Shown here one piece after another: positions 1 through 9,076 of a stretch of 64,000 bases of DNA. Numbering within the stretch: position 1 is the first letter of the stretch; each line of letters starts with the position of its first letter. The translations under genes and the position numbers were made by a program. The DNA is from JBBSEX01 sp038239345 (GTDB lineage: Bacteria > Acidobacteriota > Terriglobia > Bryobacterales > Bryobacteraceae): the NCBI GenBank assembly GCA_038239345.1, contig JBBSEX010000002.1:438669-502668 (forward strand). The letters are read 5' to 3'. Under the pieces are notes generated by a model, which ran no database searches, was not told the DNA's origin, and worked only from the letters and a program-made list of their open reading frames with translations.

Positions 1-987
1 GAGTTGACCAGCAATCCGTTCAACCCACTGTTCAATCGGGCGATTCAAGCGCAATTCGCGCCGGGATCGACGTTCAAACCTCTGGTGGCGCTGGCCGGGC
101 TGGAGAGCGGAATCATCGATAGCAATTACACCGCGCATTGCCCCGGCGGCGCTTCGTTCTATGGCCATTACTATAGTTGCCACCTGAAGCACGGTCATGG
201 TGCGGTGGATTTGCACAAGGGCATCGTGCAATCCTGCGACGTCTATTTTTATAACGTCGGAAACCGGATTGGAATCGATGCAATCGCCAAATACGCCCAA
301 CTCGCCGGTCTGGGACATAAGACCGGCATCGATTTGCCAAACGAAGCCAGTGGCTTGATGCCGTCCACGCAATGGGCGCTGCGGGCCCAGCGGCGGAAAT
401 GGTATCTGGGCGAAACGATTTCGGTGGCCATTGGGCAGGGGGCTGTAACGGTAACGCCCTTGCAATTGGCGGTGGCTATCGGCGGGATCGCGAACGGCGG
501 CGTGTGGCATCGGCCACATCTCGTGAAAGAACAGACACACCCCGATTCTCTGCGCCAGATCTCGCTGAACAGCGACAACATTACGAAAATCATCAACGGG
601 ATGTACGGTGTGGTGAACGAAGGGGGCACCGGGTTCCGGGCACAAATTCCCGGGCTTGAGGTGTGCGGAAAAACCGGATCGGCGCAACTGGTTTCAAACG
701 AACTGGTGAAGGCAAGCAAGAATGGCTTGGGCGCAACGATGAAAGATAACGCTTGGTTTGTTGGCTTCGCTCCGCGCCAGGCCCCTGAAATTGTGGTGGT
801 GGCGCTGTTTGAAAATGCCGAACATGGACCGCTGGCAGCGCCGATCGTACGCGACGTCTTGAAGGCTTATTTCGATAAGAAAGCCCGGCTAACGGGGCAT
901 GCTCAGCAGATCGCGGCCGCCCCGACGCCACCTAAATCGCTATTTAGCCCGCCGGCCGAAATTCCCGTGGAAAATCCGAATAACTGA
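1..987 (+). CDS. mrdA: Penicillin-binding protein 2, C-terminal transpeptidase part (5' truncated by window)
   Basis: This is the transpeptidase domain of a class B penicillin-binding protein that cross-links peptidoglycan for cell elongation. The reading frame is already open at base 1, so the N-terminal anchor and dimerisation domain lie outside the window. The three active-site motifs are present: SxxK as STFK at visible residues 23-26, the second motif as SCD within VQSCDVYFY, and KTG within CGKTGSAQ. The stop codon overlaps the rodA start by one base (TGATG), so the two genes are probably translationally coupled. PBP2 and RodA work as a pair in the Rod elongasome. The short Pro-rich tail after the domain is typical of the family. 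Confidence 0.95.
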   Translation, partial: ELTSNPFNPLFNRAIQAQFAPGSTFKPLVALAGLESGIIDSNYTAHCPGGASFYGHYYSCHLKHGHGAVDLHKGIVQSCDVYFYNVGNRIGIDAIAKYAQLAGLGHKTGIDLPNEASGLMPSTQWALRAQRRKWYLGETISVAIGQGAVTVTPLQLAVAIGGIANGGVWHRPHLVKEQTHPDSLRQISLNSDNITKIINGMYGVVNEGGTGFRAQIPGLEVCGKTGSAQLVSNELVKASKNGLGATMKDNAWFVGFAPRQAPEIVVVALFENAEHGPLAAPIVRDVLKAYFDKKARLTGHAQQIAAAPTPPKSLFSPPAEIPVENPNN

Positions 988-2075
988 TGGCCCAATATCG
1001 CTCGATTCGCGACCTGGACTGGATCCTAATCGGCACGGCGCTAGCCCTCTGCAGCCTGGGAATCCTACAGATTTATAGCGCCACGCTCGATACCAAATGG
1101 CAGGACGCCTGGTGGAAACAAATCATCTGGGTGGTGCTGGGACTGATCATGATGTGGGTGGTAACTTCCATCGATTACCACACGCTGATGGGCCAGGTTC
1201 CCATTCTTTACACCGCTACGATTGCCGCGCTGGGGCTGACTTACTTCGTCGGAAAGATGGTGTTTGGATCGCGCCGCTGGATCACGCTTGGCGGTTTCCA
1301 CTTACAGATCTCAGAGTTCGCCAAATTAGTGATAATATTGCTGGTAGCCCGGTACTTGGCGGAAATGAAGGGTGAAAAGCTAGAAGTTCAGGATCTATTT
1401 AAATTGGGTGGTCTGGTAGCGATACCGACGCTCATGGTGGAATTACAGCCGGATTTCGGGACTGCCATGACGTACCTCCCGATACTGGCCGGTGGAGTGC
1501 TGCTGGCGGGTCTGCAGTGGAAACATTTCGCGGTAATCGTGGCCGTGATGGCGTTGGTGGTGCCGGTTAGCTGGCTTGTGTTGAAGGATTATCAGAAGGC
1601 CAGAATCGTGGCTTTTGTGAATCCCAGCATGGATCCGAAGGGTTCCGGTTACCAGGTAATACAGTCGAAGATTGCCATCGGTTCGGGTAATATATGGGGC
1701 AGGGGGGTTACGCACGGAACGCAAACGCAGCTTCGTTTCCTGCCGGTACCTCATACTGATTTTATCTTCTCGGCGTTTTCCGAGGAGCACGGTTTTGTTG
1801 GCGTAGTAGTGGCTCTAGGATTATATTTTTTGTTGCTGATGCAGATAGTGCAAAACGCACAAACGGCGCCGGATAGGGCCGGGATGTACATTTGCATGGG
1901 AATTGCCACGTTATTGTTATTTCACCTGTTGGAAAACGTGGGGATGGTGGTGGGACGTATGCCGGTGGCCGGAATCCCGCTGCCGTTGATGAGTTCGGGT
2001 GGTTCTAATACGTTATCGGTTTTTATGATGTTGGGTTTAGTAAACAACGTCCGGCTTCGCCGATTTGTGAATTGA
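987..2075 (+). CDS. rodA: RodA, SEDS-family peptidoglycan glycosyltransferase
   Basis: This is a 362-residue polytopic membrane protein of the FtsW/RodA/SpoVE (SEDS) family, which polymerises lipid II into glycan strands during elongation. Hydrophobic segments run from about residue 14 to the C-terminus. Family hallmarks include the VELQPDFGTA segment near residue 150 and the C-terminal stretch with PLPLMSSGGSNTL. The start overlaps the upstream mrdA stop by one base. The partner gene and usual family length make the RodA assignment stronger than FtsW. Downstream is an unusually long leader before the RNase E/G gene. Confidence 0.96.
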   Translation: MAQYRSIRDLDWILIGTALALCSLGILQIYSATLDTKWQDAWWKQIIWVVLGLIMMWVVTSIDYHTLMGQVPILYTATIAALGLTYFVGKMVFGSRRWITLGGFHLQISEFAKLVIILLVARYLAEMKGEKLEVQDLFKLGGLVAIPTLMVELQPDFGTAMTYLPILAGGVLLAGLQWKHFAVIVAVMALVVPVSWLVLKDYQKARIVAFVNPSMDPKGSGYQVIQSKIAIGSGNIWGRGVTHGTQTQLRFLPVPHTDFIFSAFSEEHGFVGVVVALGLYFLLLMQIVQNAQTAPDRAGMYICMGIATLLLFHLLENVGMVVGRMPVAGIPLPLMSSGGSNTLSVFMMLGLVNNVRLRRFVN

Positions 2076-2491
2076 GCGTACGACGCAGTTGGCGCTGTTC
2101 GTGCGTGGTAATCGATGTTAGAAGTGCAAGATTCTTTATTTTGTGGGGACAGACGGCTTGACGTCCCTATCGCACGGTAAGAAACCTAAGGGCGAGAGTC
2201 CCTGAGACGGAAGTAAGCGAGCGGGTTTCGGTGCTGCAAAAAAATTGAAGGATCTACGATCGTGAGCGGGAATCGAATGGCGTTTTGCGCGCTGGTCGAC
2301 TTGGCCTTCCCGCCGGTTTAGGATCCGGAAGGCCGCGGGGGTGTTTTAGAGGAAGCTCCGTCTCCGCGGCCTAAAAGCTCAAGTAGTTCGCACCGCCCGG
2401 CGCGCAGATTTTGCGGCGTCGTGTCTGGCCCAATCGGCGAAATTTCCGCGTTCATTGCATTCTCGCTCGCCATTGAAGAGCGGAGAAATCC
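2076..2491 (+). promoter_or_regulatory. Long structured leader upstream of RNase E/G
   Basis: These 416 bases carry no convincing gene. Two strong inverted repeats share bases and so cannot form together. Stem A pairs 2303-2310 (GGCCTTCC) with 2327-2334 (GGAAGGCC). Stem B pairs 2330-2341 (AGGCCGCGG plus three G) with 2361-2372 (ending CCGCGGCCT), including two G-U pairs. A smaller stem pairs GGGGAC near 2147 with GTCCCT near 2164, and a GNRA-type hairpin (AGGGC-GAGA-GTCCCT) lies near 2190-2203. RNase E controls its own mRNA through a structured 5' leader in Escherichia coli, so a regulatory leader is plausible. No known riboswitch family was recognised, and the assignment is inference. Confidence 0.45.
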
Positions 2492-5329
2492 ATGAGCAAA
2501 GAGCTGGTGATTGCTGCCAATCGCCATGAGACAAAAGTAGCGATTTTAGAAGACGATCAATTAGTGGAAGTTTACTTCCAGCGGGCAAATGAATACTCGC
2601 TGGCCGGTAGCATCCATAAAGGACGGGTGACTCGCGTGCTGCCAGGCATGCAGTCGGCCTTCGTCGATTTGGGATTGGAACGCGACACGTTCCTCTACGT
2701 TTCAGACTTCTTCGAAGAGAACGAAGAGTTCGATAGCGTCGACGATAAGCCGGCCCGGCCACCCCGGCAGGAGGGTCCGCCAAGCGGCGAGAATGCCCGC
2801 GGTGAAGGCGTCCGGGAGGAATCCCGAAGCGAATCTCCCAGAGCCGAGCATTCCAGAAATGACCGGCAACGTAACGACCGGCAACGTAATGACAGACCGC
2901 CGCGCAATGAAGGTGGGCGCACGGAAAGCGCGCGAACCGAATCGAGCCCGGACCCGGGGTTAACGGCAACCGTTAATGCGGAACCCGTTTCTTCGACCTC
3001 GACGCCTCCCGGTTCGGAATTAGAAGGGGCGGCACCGGCGCAGGATCGTGGTGGCGACCAACGCGGCCGGAGATCTCGCCGCCGGCGCAATCGGGGTCGC
3101 GGCTTTCCAGATTCGAAATATGTCTCCGACGTCAACACTCCAGCTGACGATTCGGTTGGCGAAGAAGAAACCGAAATGCCAGCCGCGGAACCCCTCGCCG
3201 CAACGCCGGTGGGGAATGACTTTGCAGTGCTGCCTGGCGAATCGCTGGCGAAGTATCGCCATAGTGGTCCGCCGACGGAAACTTCCGCCGAGCCCCAGCC
3301 CGTTGCGCATGTTGAGACCCCGGTTTCATCGGCCTCTTTCATCGAGCCCCGATCCGCAGAACCAATGCTGTTCGAGCCGGAAATTGAAGCACCGGAAATT
3401 GAACCAGACAATGCCGCTGACGGCGTCCATGACGACACCCAGGTCAAGACCGAAGCTGACGGATCTCAAGAACCGGTGGATGTTTCTCACTTTGAGCCCG
3501 ATGCGCCCTTGCATCCGGAGCGGGAAGAGCCCGAAGCATCGTTCGAGCCCGAACCGATAGCCGCGACTCCCGCCGAAATCGGGGAGCTGATCTTCGAACC
3601 CGTGGAGCTGACCGAAATCGAAGTGATTGCGATTGTGGCCGAGAGTTCGAAGAATCCCGTGACTGGGGCAGCATCGCTCGATGAGGAGGAGGATCGCGAG
3701 ATCCAAGCCTTGATTCTTGGGCATTTGGAAAGTTTGGAAGAGCCGGGCGAAGCGCAACTCGATTCCGAAGCTTCCGCCGAAACTGCGGTGGAAGGCGATG
3801 CGCCCTTAACCGCGAACCTGCGCGAGCCTGGCGGGCGCTTCATGCATCGCATGCCTCGCCGGATGCGCCGTAAGATGCGCGGTGGGGATCAGCCGCGAAC
3901 GGGTGAGCAACCGCGGGTTGAGCAGGATCGGAGTACTTCCACGGAGAGCCGGCCCTCTGTTGAGAATCGCCCGCCAGGCGATGCACGAACTCCACCCGAG
4001 AATCGGCCGCCGGGCGGAGGCCGCAACGAGGGCCGTAGCAGCGAAGCTCGGAACGAGACCGGCACCGGCGATCCTTGGCCACGATCGGAATCGCACGGAC
4101 GTCATTCCTCGCGCGAGAAGGCTCCGCTTCCCTCCATCACCGAATTGCTAAAGGAAGGGCAGGAAATCCTCGTCCAGATCGCGAAGGAACCGCTGGGCCA
4201 GAAGGGCGCCCGCATCACTTCGCATATCGCCTTACCGGGAAGATATGTGGTCTACATGCCGACGCTTGAGCATATGGGCGTCTCGCGCAAGATCGCCAGC
4301 GACGAAGAGCGTCTGCGATTGAAGCGAATTTTGCAGGGCCATCGGGAAGGCCTGACGGGCGGATACATCGTTCGAACCGCCGGTGAAGGCAAGACTGATG
4401 AAGAGATCGGCGCCGATATGAAGTTCCTCTTCAACCTTTGGCAGGACATTCGCCAAAAGGCCGAGAAGAAGCCCGCGCCGTTGCTGCTTCATCACGATCT
4501 GGATATTGTCCAGCGCATTTTGCGCGATCAACTCACGGAAAATTTCAAGGCAGTTTGGGTGGATAACGAAGAACTGTATGAAAGCGTTTTGCGCTTCATG
4601 CAACGCTTCCAGCCTGCGCTGGTAAGCCGGGTAAAGTTGTATACCCGTCCGGCTCCGATCTTCGACGCGTTCAACGTAACGGCGGAACTGGAGAAGGCGT
4701 TGCGCCCGAAGGTTTGGCTAAAATCGGGCGGCTATATTGTGATCAATCAAACCGAAGCGCTGGTTGCGATTGACGTCAATACGGGGAAGTACGTTGGAAA
4801 GTCGAATCGGCTGGAAGATACCATCGTCAAGACCAATACGGAAGCGGTGAAAGAGATTGTTCGGCAGGTCCGGCTGCGGGATTTGGGCGGAATCATCATA
4901 GTCGATTTCATCGATATGGAGGAGCGCAAGAATCGCCAAAAGGTGATGCAGGTTCTGGAAGAAGCGATGCGGGCCGACCGGGCGCCGTATAAAATTTTGC
5001 AGTTCAACGATTTCGGACTCGTGGCGATTACGCGCAAACGCGTGAAGCAAAGTCTGGAACGGACGCTCTGCTCACCGTGCTTCTACTGCGAAGGCGCGGG
5101 CTACGTGAAGAGCGTGCAGACCATCGTCGGCGAGTTGCTGCAGGAAGCGGAAAAGCTGGCGGCGACGGTGGAAGGCAAGGATGTTGTATTGCGTGTCCAT
5201 CCAGAGGTAGCGAAGGTTCTGAAATCGCATCAGAACAAATATCTGGAGGAGTTGGAAGAGATCCTGCGCCGCCCGGTATTGGTTCGTGGGGACCCCACGC
5301 TCCATCATGAAAAATTCGATCTAGGATAG
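2492..5329 (+). CDS. rng: Ribonuclease E/G with large disordered insertion in the S1 domain
   Basis: This 945-residue protein is an endoribonuclease of the RNase E/G family, acting in rRNA maturation and mRNA decay. Residues 1-75 are the first half of the S1 RNA-binding domain. The S1 sequence resumes near residue 550 (KEGQEILVQIAKEPLGQKG), so about 470 residues of Glu/Pro/Arg-rich low-complexity sequence are inserted inside the fold. The insertion contains a short NDRQR repeat (near 2858-2893) and an Arg-rich patch near residue 450 (MPRRMRRKMRGG). Catalytic metal-binding aspartates are visible as Asp761 (AIDVNTGK) and Asp805 (IVDFIDME), 44 residues apart against 43 in the E. coli enzyme. The zinc-link Cys pair is Cys860-x2-Cys863. 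It lies downstream of rodA behind a structured leader. Confidence 0.95.
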   Translation: MSKELVIAANRHETKVAILEDDQLVEVYFQRANEYSLAGSIHKGRVTRVLPGMQSAFVDLGLERDTFLYVSDFFEENEEFDSVDDKPARPPRQEGPPSGENARGEGVREESRSESPRAEHSRNDRQRNDRQRNDRPPRNEGGRTESARTESSPDPGLTATVNAEPVSSTSTPPGSELEGAAPAQDRGGDQRGRRSRRRRNRGRGFPDSKYVSDVNTPADDSVGEEETEMPAAEPLAATPVGNDFAVLPGESLAKYRHSGPPTETSAEPQPVAHVETPVSSASFIEPRSAEPMLFEPEIEAPEIEPDNAADGVHDDTQVKTEADGSQEPVDVSHFEPDAPLHPEREEPEASFEPEPIAATPAEIGELIFEPVELTEIEVIAIVAESSKNPVTGAASLDEEEDREIQALILGHLESLEEPGEAQLDSEASAETAVEGDAPLTANLREPGGRFMHRMPRRMRRKMRGGDQPRTGEQPRVEQDRSTSTESRPSVENRPPGDARTPPENRPPGGGRNEGRSSEARNETGTGDPWPRSESHGRHSSREKAPLPSITELLKEGQEILVQIAKEPLGQKGARITSHIALPGRYVVYMPTLEHMGVSRKIASDEERLRLKRILQGHREGLTGGYIVRTAGEGKTDEEIGADMKFLFNLWQDIRQKAEKKPAPLLLHHDLDIVQRILRDQLTENFKAVWVDNEELYESVLRFMQRFQPALVSRVKLYTRPAPIFDAFNVTAELEKALRPKVWLKSGGYIVINQTEALVAIDVNTGKYVGKSNRLEDTIVKTNTEAVKEIVRQVRLRDLGGIIIVDFIDMEERKNRQKVMQVLEEAMRADRAPYKILQFNDFGLVAITRKRVKQSLERTLCSPCFYCEGAGYVKSVQTIVGELLQEAEKLAATVEGKDVVLRVHPEVAKVLKSHQNKYLEELEEILRRPVLVRGDPTLHHEKFDLG

Positions 5330-5339
5330 TTGTCACTGC

Positions 5340-5379
5340 AGACGCGGGGATCGCGCCACGCCGCGCGGTCTTCGCGTCT
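5340..5379 (+). terminator. Inverted repeat after RNase E/G gene
   Basis: AGACGCG (5340-5346) is complementary to CGCGTCT (5373-5379), with a GC-rich 26-base interior that can fold further. It lies between the RNase E/G stop and the S9 peptidase start. There is no U-rich tail, so this is only a possible transcript-end structure. Confidence 0.3.
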
Positions 5380-5411
5380 TGATTAACGAGTGTGATCTAA
5401 TAACACTCTTC

Positions 5412-7796
5412 ATGCATCGTAAAGCTCTCGCCGCTTTTCTCTCCATTCTGTTTCTGGTTCCTCAACTCCCCGGGCAAAAGAAATTCCCGCTCACTATCGA
5501 TAACATCATGCGCGGTCCGGGGTTAGTTGGGTATGAGCCGGATCAGGTTCGTTGGCTTCGTTCCGGCGATCAGATTGCGTTCCAGTGGAAACAATCCACC
5601 GATCCTATTTCCAATCCTCCCGACACCTATGTCATTAATCGCGACGGAAGCGGACTTAGAAAATTCGCCGAGCTTGAGCCCAGCCCGCCTGCTTTTACCA
5701 ACTACAGCAAAGATCATATGCGCGAATTGTATGCCCAGGACGGGGATCTGTTTTTGTACGATCGCAACACCGGACAGACGCGGCAATTGACGAAAACTTC
5801 GGACAACGAAGCGGATCCGCATTTCCTTCGCGATGAGAAACGAGTTTCGTTCCGCCGCGGCAACAACCTTTACGTGATGTCGCTGGCGGATGGTGAATTG
5901 ACCGAGGTAACTGATGTCCAAGCGGCCGGAGAAGCGCCACCTGCGGCGAGTCCGGCGGGTCCGCGACAGGGCCCACCGGTGGCCCGTGCGACGGCTACGG
6001 CGGCGGACGAAAAGAAGGGCACCGACAGCCAGGAGTTTCTGAAGAAGGAAGAGAAAAGCCTGCTGGAAGTGGTCCGCGATCGCGCCCGGCTGAAGGAAGA
6101 AGAGGAAGCCAGAAAGAAGCGGCGAAATCCTCGTAAGCCTTTCAAGCTTACGACCGGCCAGACCGTCCTTGCACTGGACCTTTCGCCGGACGAGAAGAGC
6201 GTTATGGTGGTGATCCAGAATCGCGGCGAAGGCTTGAAAAACACCATCGTTCCGAACTATGTCACAGAAGACGCTTATACGGCGGACATAGCTGGGCGCA
6301 CTAACGTCGGCGATTCACAAGGGCTCGCCCGCGTAGCGCTGGTCAGTGTGGAAAGCGGCGAAGTGAAATGGGTTGAACACGGATTGAAGCTGCCCAAAGA
6401 CGGCGACAAGAAGGAACAGGATCGCGAGGTGCAGCTTGGGCCGCCAGTCTGGTCGGAGGACGGGACGAAGGCCGTGATCAGCGGCCGCGCTATCGACAAT
6501 AAAGATCGCTGGATCTTTGCGCTTGACCCCGCCACCGGCAAGACGCGAACCCTGTTTGTCGATCATGACGACGCCTGGGTGGGAGGCTTCGGCTTCTTCG
6601 CTCTTGCCTGGACCAAAGATGACAAGGCCGTCTATTTCCAATCTGAGCGCGACGGCTTCACGCATCTTTATACGGTCGATTTCGATGGCGGAGAGCCGCG
6701 CCAGTTAACCGCGGGGAAATTTGAGGTGAGCGGGGTGGAGCTCTCGCGCGATAAGTCGACGTTTTATCTGACTACAAGCGAGGCCGGTCCTGGAGAGCGG
6801 CACTTATATACGATGCCAGCTGAGGGCGGCGCGCGGACAAGAATCACGACACTGCCCGGCAACCACCACGCGACGCTTTCGCCCGACGAAAAATGGATAG
6901 CCGATGTCTATTCATACACGAATAAACCGCCGGAACTTTTCATCATGGAGAACAAGCCGGGTGCGGCGGAAAGGAAACTGACGTCTTCGCCCGCGCCGGG
7001 TTTCGCGGAGTATCAATGGATAGATACACCGATTGTGCAGATTCCTTCGCGCGACGGCAAATCGATTCCGGCGCACATTTATAAGCCCGCCAACTTCAAG
7101 AAAGGCGGCCCCGCGGTGATGTTCGTGCACGGCGCGGGATACACGCAGAACGTCCATCGCTGGTGGTCCCCTAATTATTATCGCGAGTATTTGTTCAATC
7201 AATATCTGATGGAACACGGCTATCTGGTGATCGATATCGACTATCGGGCATCGTCGGGATATGGGCGCGATTGGCGTACCGGAATCTATCGCCATATGGG
7301 CGGCAAGGATCTGGACGATCATGTGGATGCCGCGAAGTGGCTGGTGGAAAAGCATGGCGTGGACGCGAAACGCATCGGACTCTACGGCGGCAGTTATGGC
7401 GGATTTATCACGCTAATGGCGCTCTTCACGCAACCCGATGTTTTTGCCGCCGGCGCCGCGTTGCGGCCCGTTACCGACTGGGCTCACTATAACCACGGCT
7501 ATACGGCGAGTATTTTAAATACACCGCAGAAAGATGCCGAAGCTTACCGGCTTTCATCGCCAATTTACTTCGCCTCCGGACTGAAAGGCGCGCTACTGAT
7601 TTGTCACGGCATGGTGGACACCAACGTTCATTTCCAGGACACAGTTCGTCTGGTGCAGAAACTGATTGAGCTGCGCAAAGAGAATTGGAGTGTGGCGATA
7701 TATCCCGTGGAAGATCATGGCTTCGTCCAGCCGTCGAGTTGGGCCGATGAGTACAAGCGGATCTTTCAACTGTTCGAAGCGAATTTGAAGAAGTAG
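5412..7796 (+). CDS. Secreted S9-family prolyl oligopeptidase (dipeptidyl peptidase IV-like)
   Basis: This secreted serine peptidase probably cleaves peptides outside the cytoplasm. The chosen ATG at 5412 begins with MHRKALAAFLSILFLVPQLPG, a good signal peptide; an in-frame TTG at 5379 adds 11 non-signal-like residues. The N-terminal half is a beta-propeller with WD40/PD40-like repeats, broken near residues 180-245 by a charged Ala/Lys/Glu-rich linker. The C-terminal alpha/beta hydrolase domain shows the nucleophile motif GGSYGG (Ser about residue 661), an Asp in HGMVDTN and a His in EDHGF. The gene ends directly against the convergent ankyrin gene, with no spacer between the two stop codons. 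Confidence 0.93.
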   Translation: MHRKALAAFLSILFLVPQLPGQKKFPLTIDNIMRGPGLVGYEPDQVRWLRSGDQIAFQWKQSTDPISNPPDTYVINRDGSGLRKFAELEPSPPAFTNYSKDHMRELYAQDGDLFLYDRNTGQTRQLTKTSDNEADPHFLRDEKRVSFRRGNNLYVMSLADGELTEVTDVQAAGEAPPAASPAGPRQGPPVARATATAADEKKGTDSQEFLKKEEKSLLEVVRDRARLKEEEEARKKRRNPRKPFKLTTGQTVLALDLSPDEKSVMVVIQNRGEGLKNTIVPNYVTEDAYTADIAGRTNVGDSQGLARVALVSVESGEVKWVEHGLKLPKDGDKKEQDREVQLGPPVWSEDGTKAVISGRAIDNKDRWIFALDPATGKTRTLFVDHDDAWVGGFGFFALAWTKDDKAVYFQSERDGFTHLYTVDFDGGEPRQLTAGKFEVSGVELSRDKSTFYLTTSEAGPGERHLYTMPAEGGARTRITTLPGNHHATLSPDEKWIADVYSYTNKPPELFIMENKPGAAERKLTSSPAPGFAEYQWIDTPIVQIPSRDGKSIPAHIYKPANFKKGGPAVMFVHGAGYTQNVHRWWSPNYYREYLFNQYLMEHGYLVIDIDYRASSGYGRDWRTGIYRHMGGKDLDDHVDAAKWLVEKHGVDAKRIGLYGGSYGGFITLMALFTQPDVFAAGAALRPVTDWAHYNHGYTASILNTPQKDAEAYRLSSPIYFASGLKGALLICHGMVDTNVHFQDTVRLVQKLIELRKENWSVAIYPVEDHGFVQPSSWADEYKRIFQLFEANLKK

Positions 7797-9017
7797 TTAT
7801 CTCTGCAGCTGCGCGGCGATCTCAGTCTGGCCGTTGGCCTTGGCGGCATCGAGCGCGGACAGACCTTTCTTATCGTGAATCGTACGATCGGCGCCCTTTT
7901 CGAGCAGTAGTTCCACGATCTCGCGCCGTCCGAATGCCGCCGCAAGGTGGAGGGCCGTCGAGCCCGAATCGCGATCCGCCGCATTGATCCTGGCGCCGTT
8001 AGCCAACAGCACTTCGGCTACCGCCCGATACCCGCCCAAGGCCGCGATGTGCAGAGGCATCGCGCCATCGCTATCCTCGGCGTTGACGTCTGCGCCATGC
8101 TCAATCAGAAGCGCGGCTATCTCGGCCCTGCCCTTCAAAGCGGCATCATGCAAAGGCGTTTCGCCTTCATAGCGGACGGGCTTCACGGCCACGGCCTTAT
8201 CGATTAGGATCGTAACCAGATCCATCTGCCCTCGTAGCACCGCATCATGCAGCGCCTTGGGTGCATCCAGATGCGCTCCATGAGCGAGCAGAACTTCTAC
8301 GACCTTTGCTTGCCGGTAGCGTAGCGCGTCATCGAGCGGAGTGGTCCCGCTTTCATCCTTCGCGTTCACTGCGACGCCGGCGTTTAACAGCGCCAGGGCA
8401 ACATCGGGGAAGCCTTTCGTGGACGCGGCGTGCAGCGGCATTACCTGGTTCACACGATTAGCAAGCCGCAGATCCGCTCCATGAGCGATCAGAAGATTCG
8501 TCATATCGACCTGCCCTTTCCACGCCGCTTCCTCCAGCGGGGACGAGCCGGATCCATCGACAGCGTTGACGTCCGCGCCACGTTTCAGCAACAGCTCGGC
8601 CATCGCGAGATTACCCCGGTCTGCAGCCAGGTGTAGCGGACACGTACCAGATTGATCGCGCGCATTCGGATCGGCGTTGCGCTCCAGTAATAAGCCGACA
8701 ACCTCCAAATGATTGGTAATTACAGCGTAATGCAGTGGCGTGGACCCGGCTTCGGAATGGCGGGCAGCGACTTGCGCGCCATGATCCAACAGATAGGAGA
8801 CGATATCCAGATCGCCCGCCCAAGCTGCGTCGTGGAGCGGGGTGCCACCTAAGCCATCGCGCCGATTTACTGCAGCGCCGGACTCGACCAGCAATTTCAC
8901 CTGCGCCATGTTCCCGGCGCGTGCCGCGCGATTCAACGCTCCTGGCTGTGTTTCAGCGTAGAGCATGCCGCACAGCAAGACAGCGGTCCACCACATGTGC
9001 TCAACGTACCACAGCAT
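7797..9017 (-). CDS. Secreted ankyrin-repeat protein
   Basis: This protein of about 406 residues is made almost wholly of ankyrin repeats (about eleven units such as TPLHDAAWAGDLDIVSYLLDHG) after a short signal-like N-terminus (MWWTAVLLCGMLYAETQPG). Ankyrin repeats mediate protein-protein contacts; no enzymatic domain is present, and the partner is unknown. The start is uncertain among GTG 9023, ATG 9017 and ATG 8996; the last begins exactly at the signal peptide. It is convergent with the S9 peptidase gene and divergent from the Lpt gene by about 60 bases. A second, larger ankyrin protein lies at 34306-36084. Confidence 0.9.
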   Translation of the reverse strand: MLWYVEHMWWTAVLLCGMLYAETQPGALNRAARAGNMAQVKLLVESGAAVNRRDGLGGTPLHDAAWAGDLDIVSYLLDHGAQVAARHSEAGSTPLHYAVITNHLEVVGLLLERNADPNARDQSGTCPLHLAADRGNLAMAELLLKRGADVNAVDGSGSSPLEEAAWKGQVDMTNLLIAHGADLRLANRVNQVMPLHAASTKGFPDVALALLNAGVAVNAKDESGTTPLDDALRYRQAKVVEVLLAHGAHLDAPKALHDAVLRGQMDLVTILIDKAVAVKPVRYEGETPLHDAALKGRAEIAALLIEHGADVNAEDSDGAMPLHIAALGGYRAVAEVLLANGARINAADRDSGSTALHLAAAFGRREIVELLLEKGADRTIHDKKGLSALDAAKANGQTEIAAQLQR

Positions 9018-9076
9018 TTTCACTCGTTCGGGGGACCGTCGCGCGGACTGCTCCTGCTATCCTTGAATGTATAATC

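Noticed and set aside
2140..2170. GTGGGGACAGACGG-type sequence resembling ends of transposon-linked repeats
   Set aside because: Only one copy in the window and no transposase nearby; kept only as part of the RNase leader.
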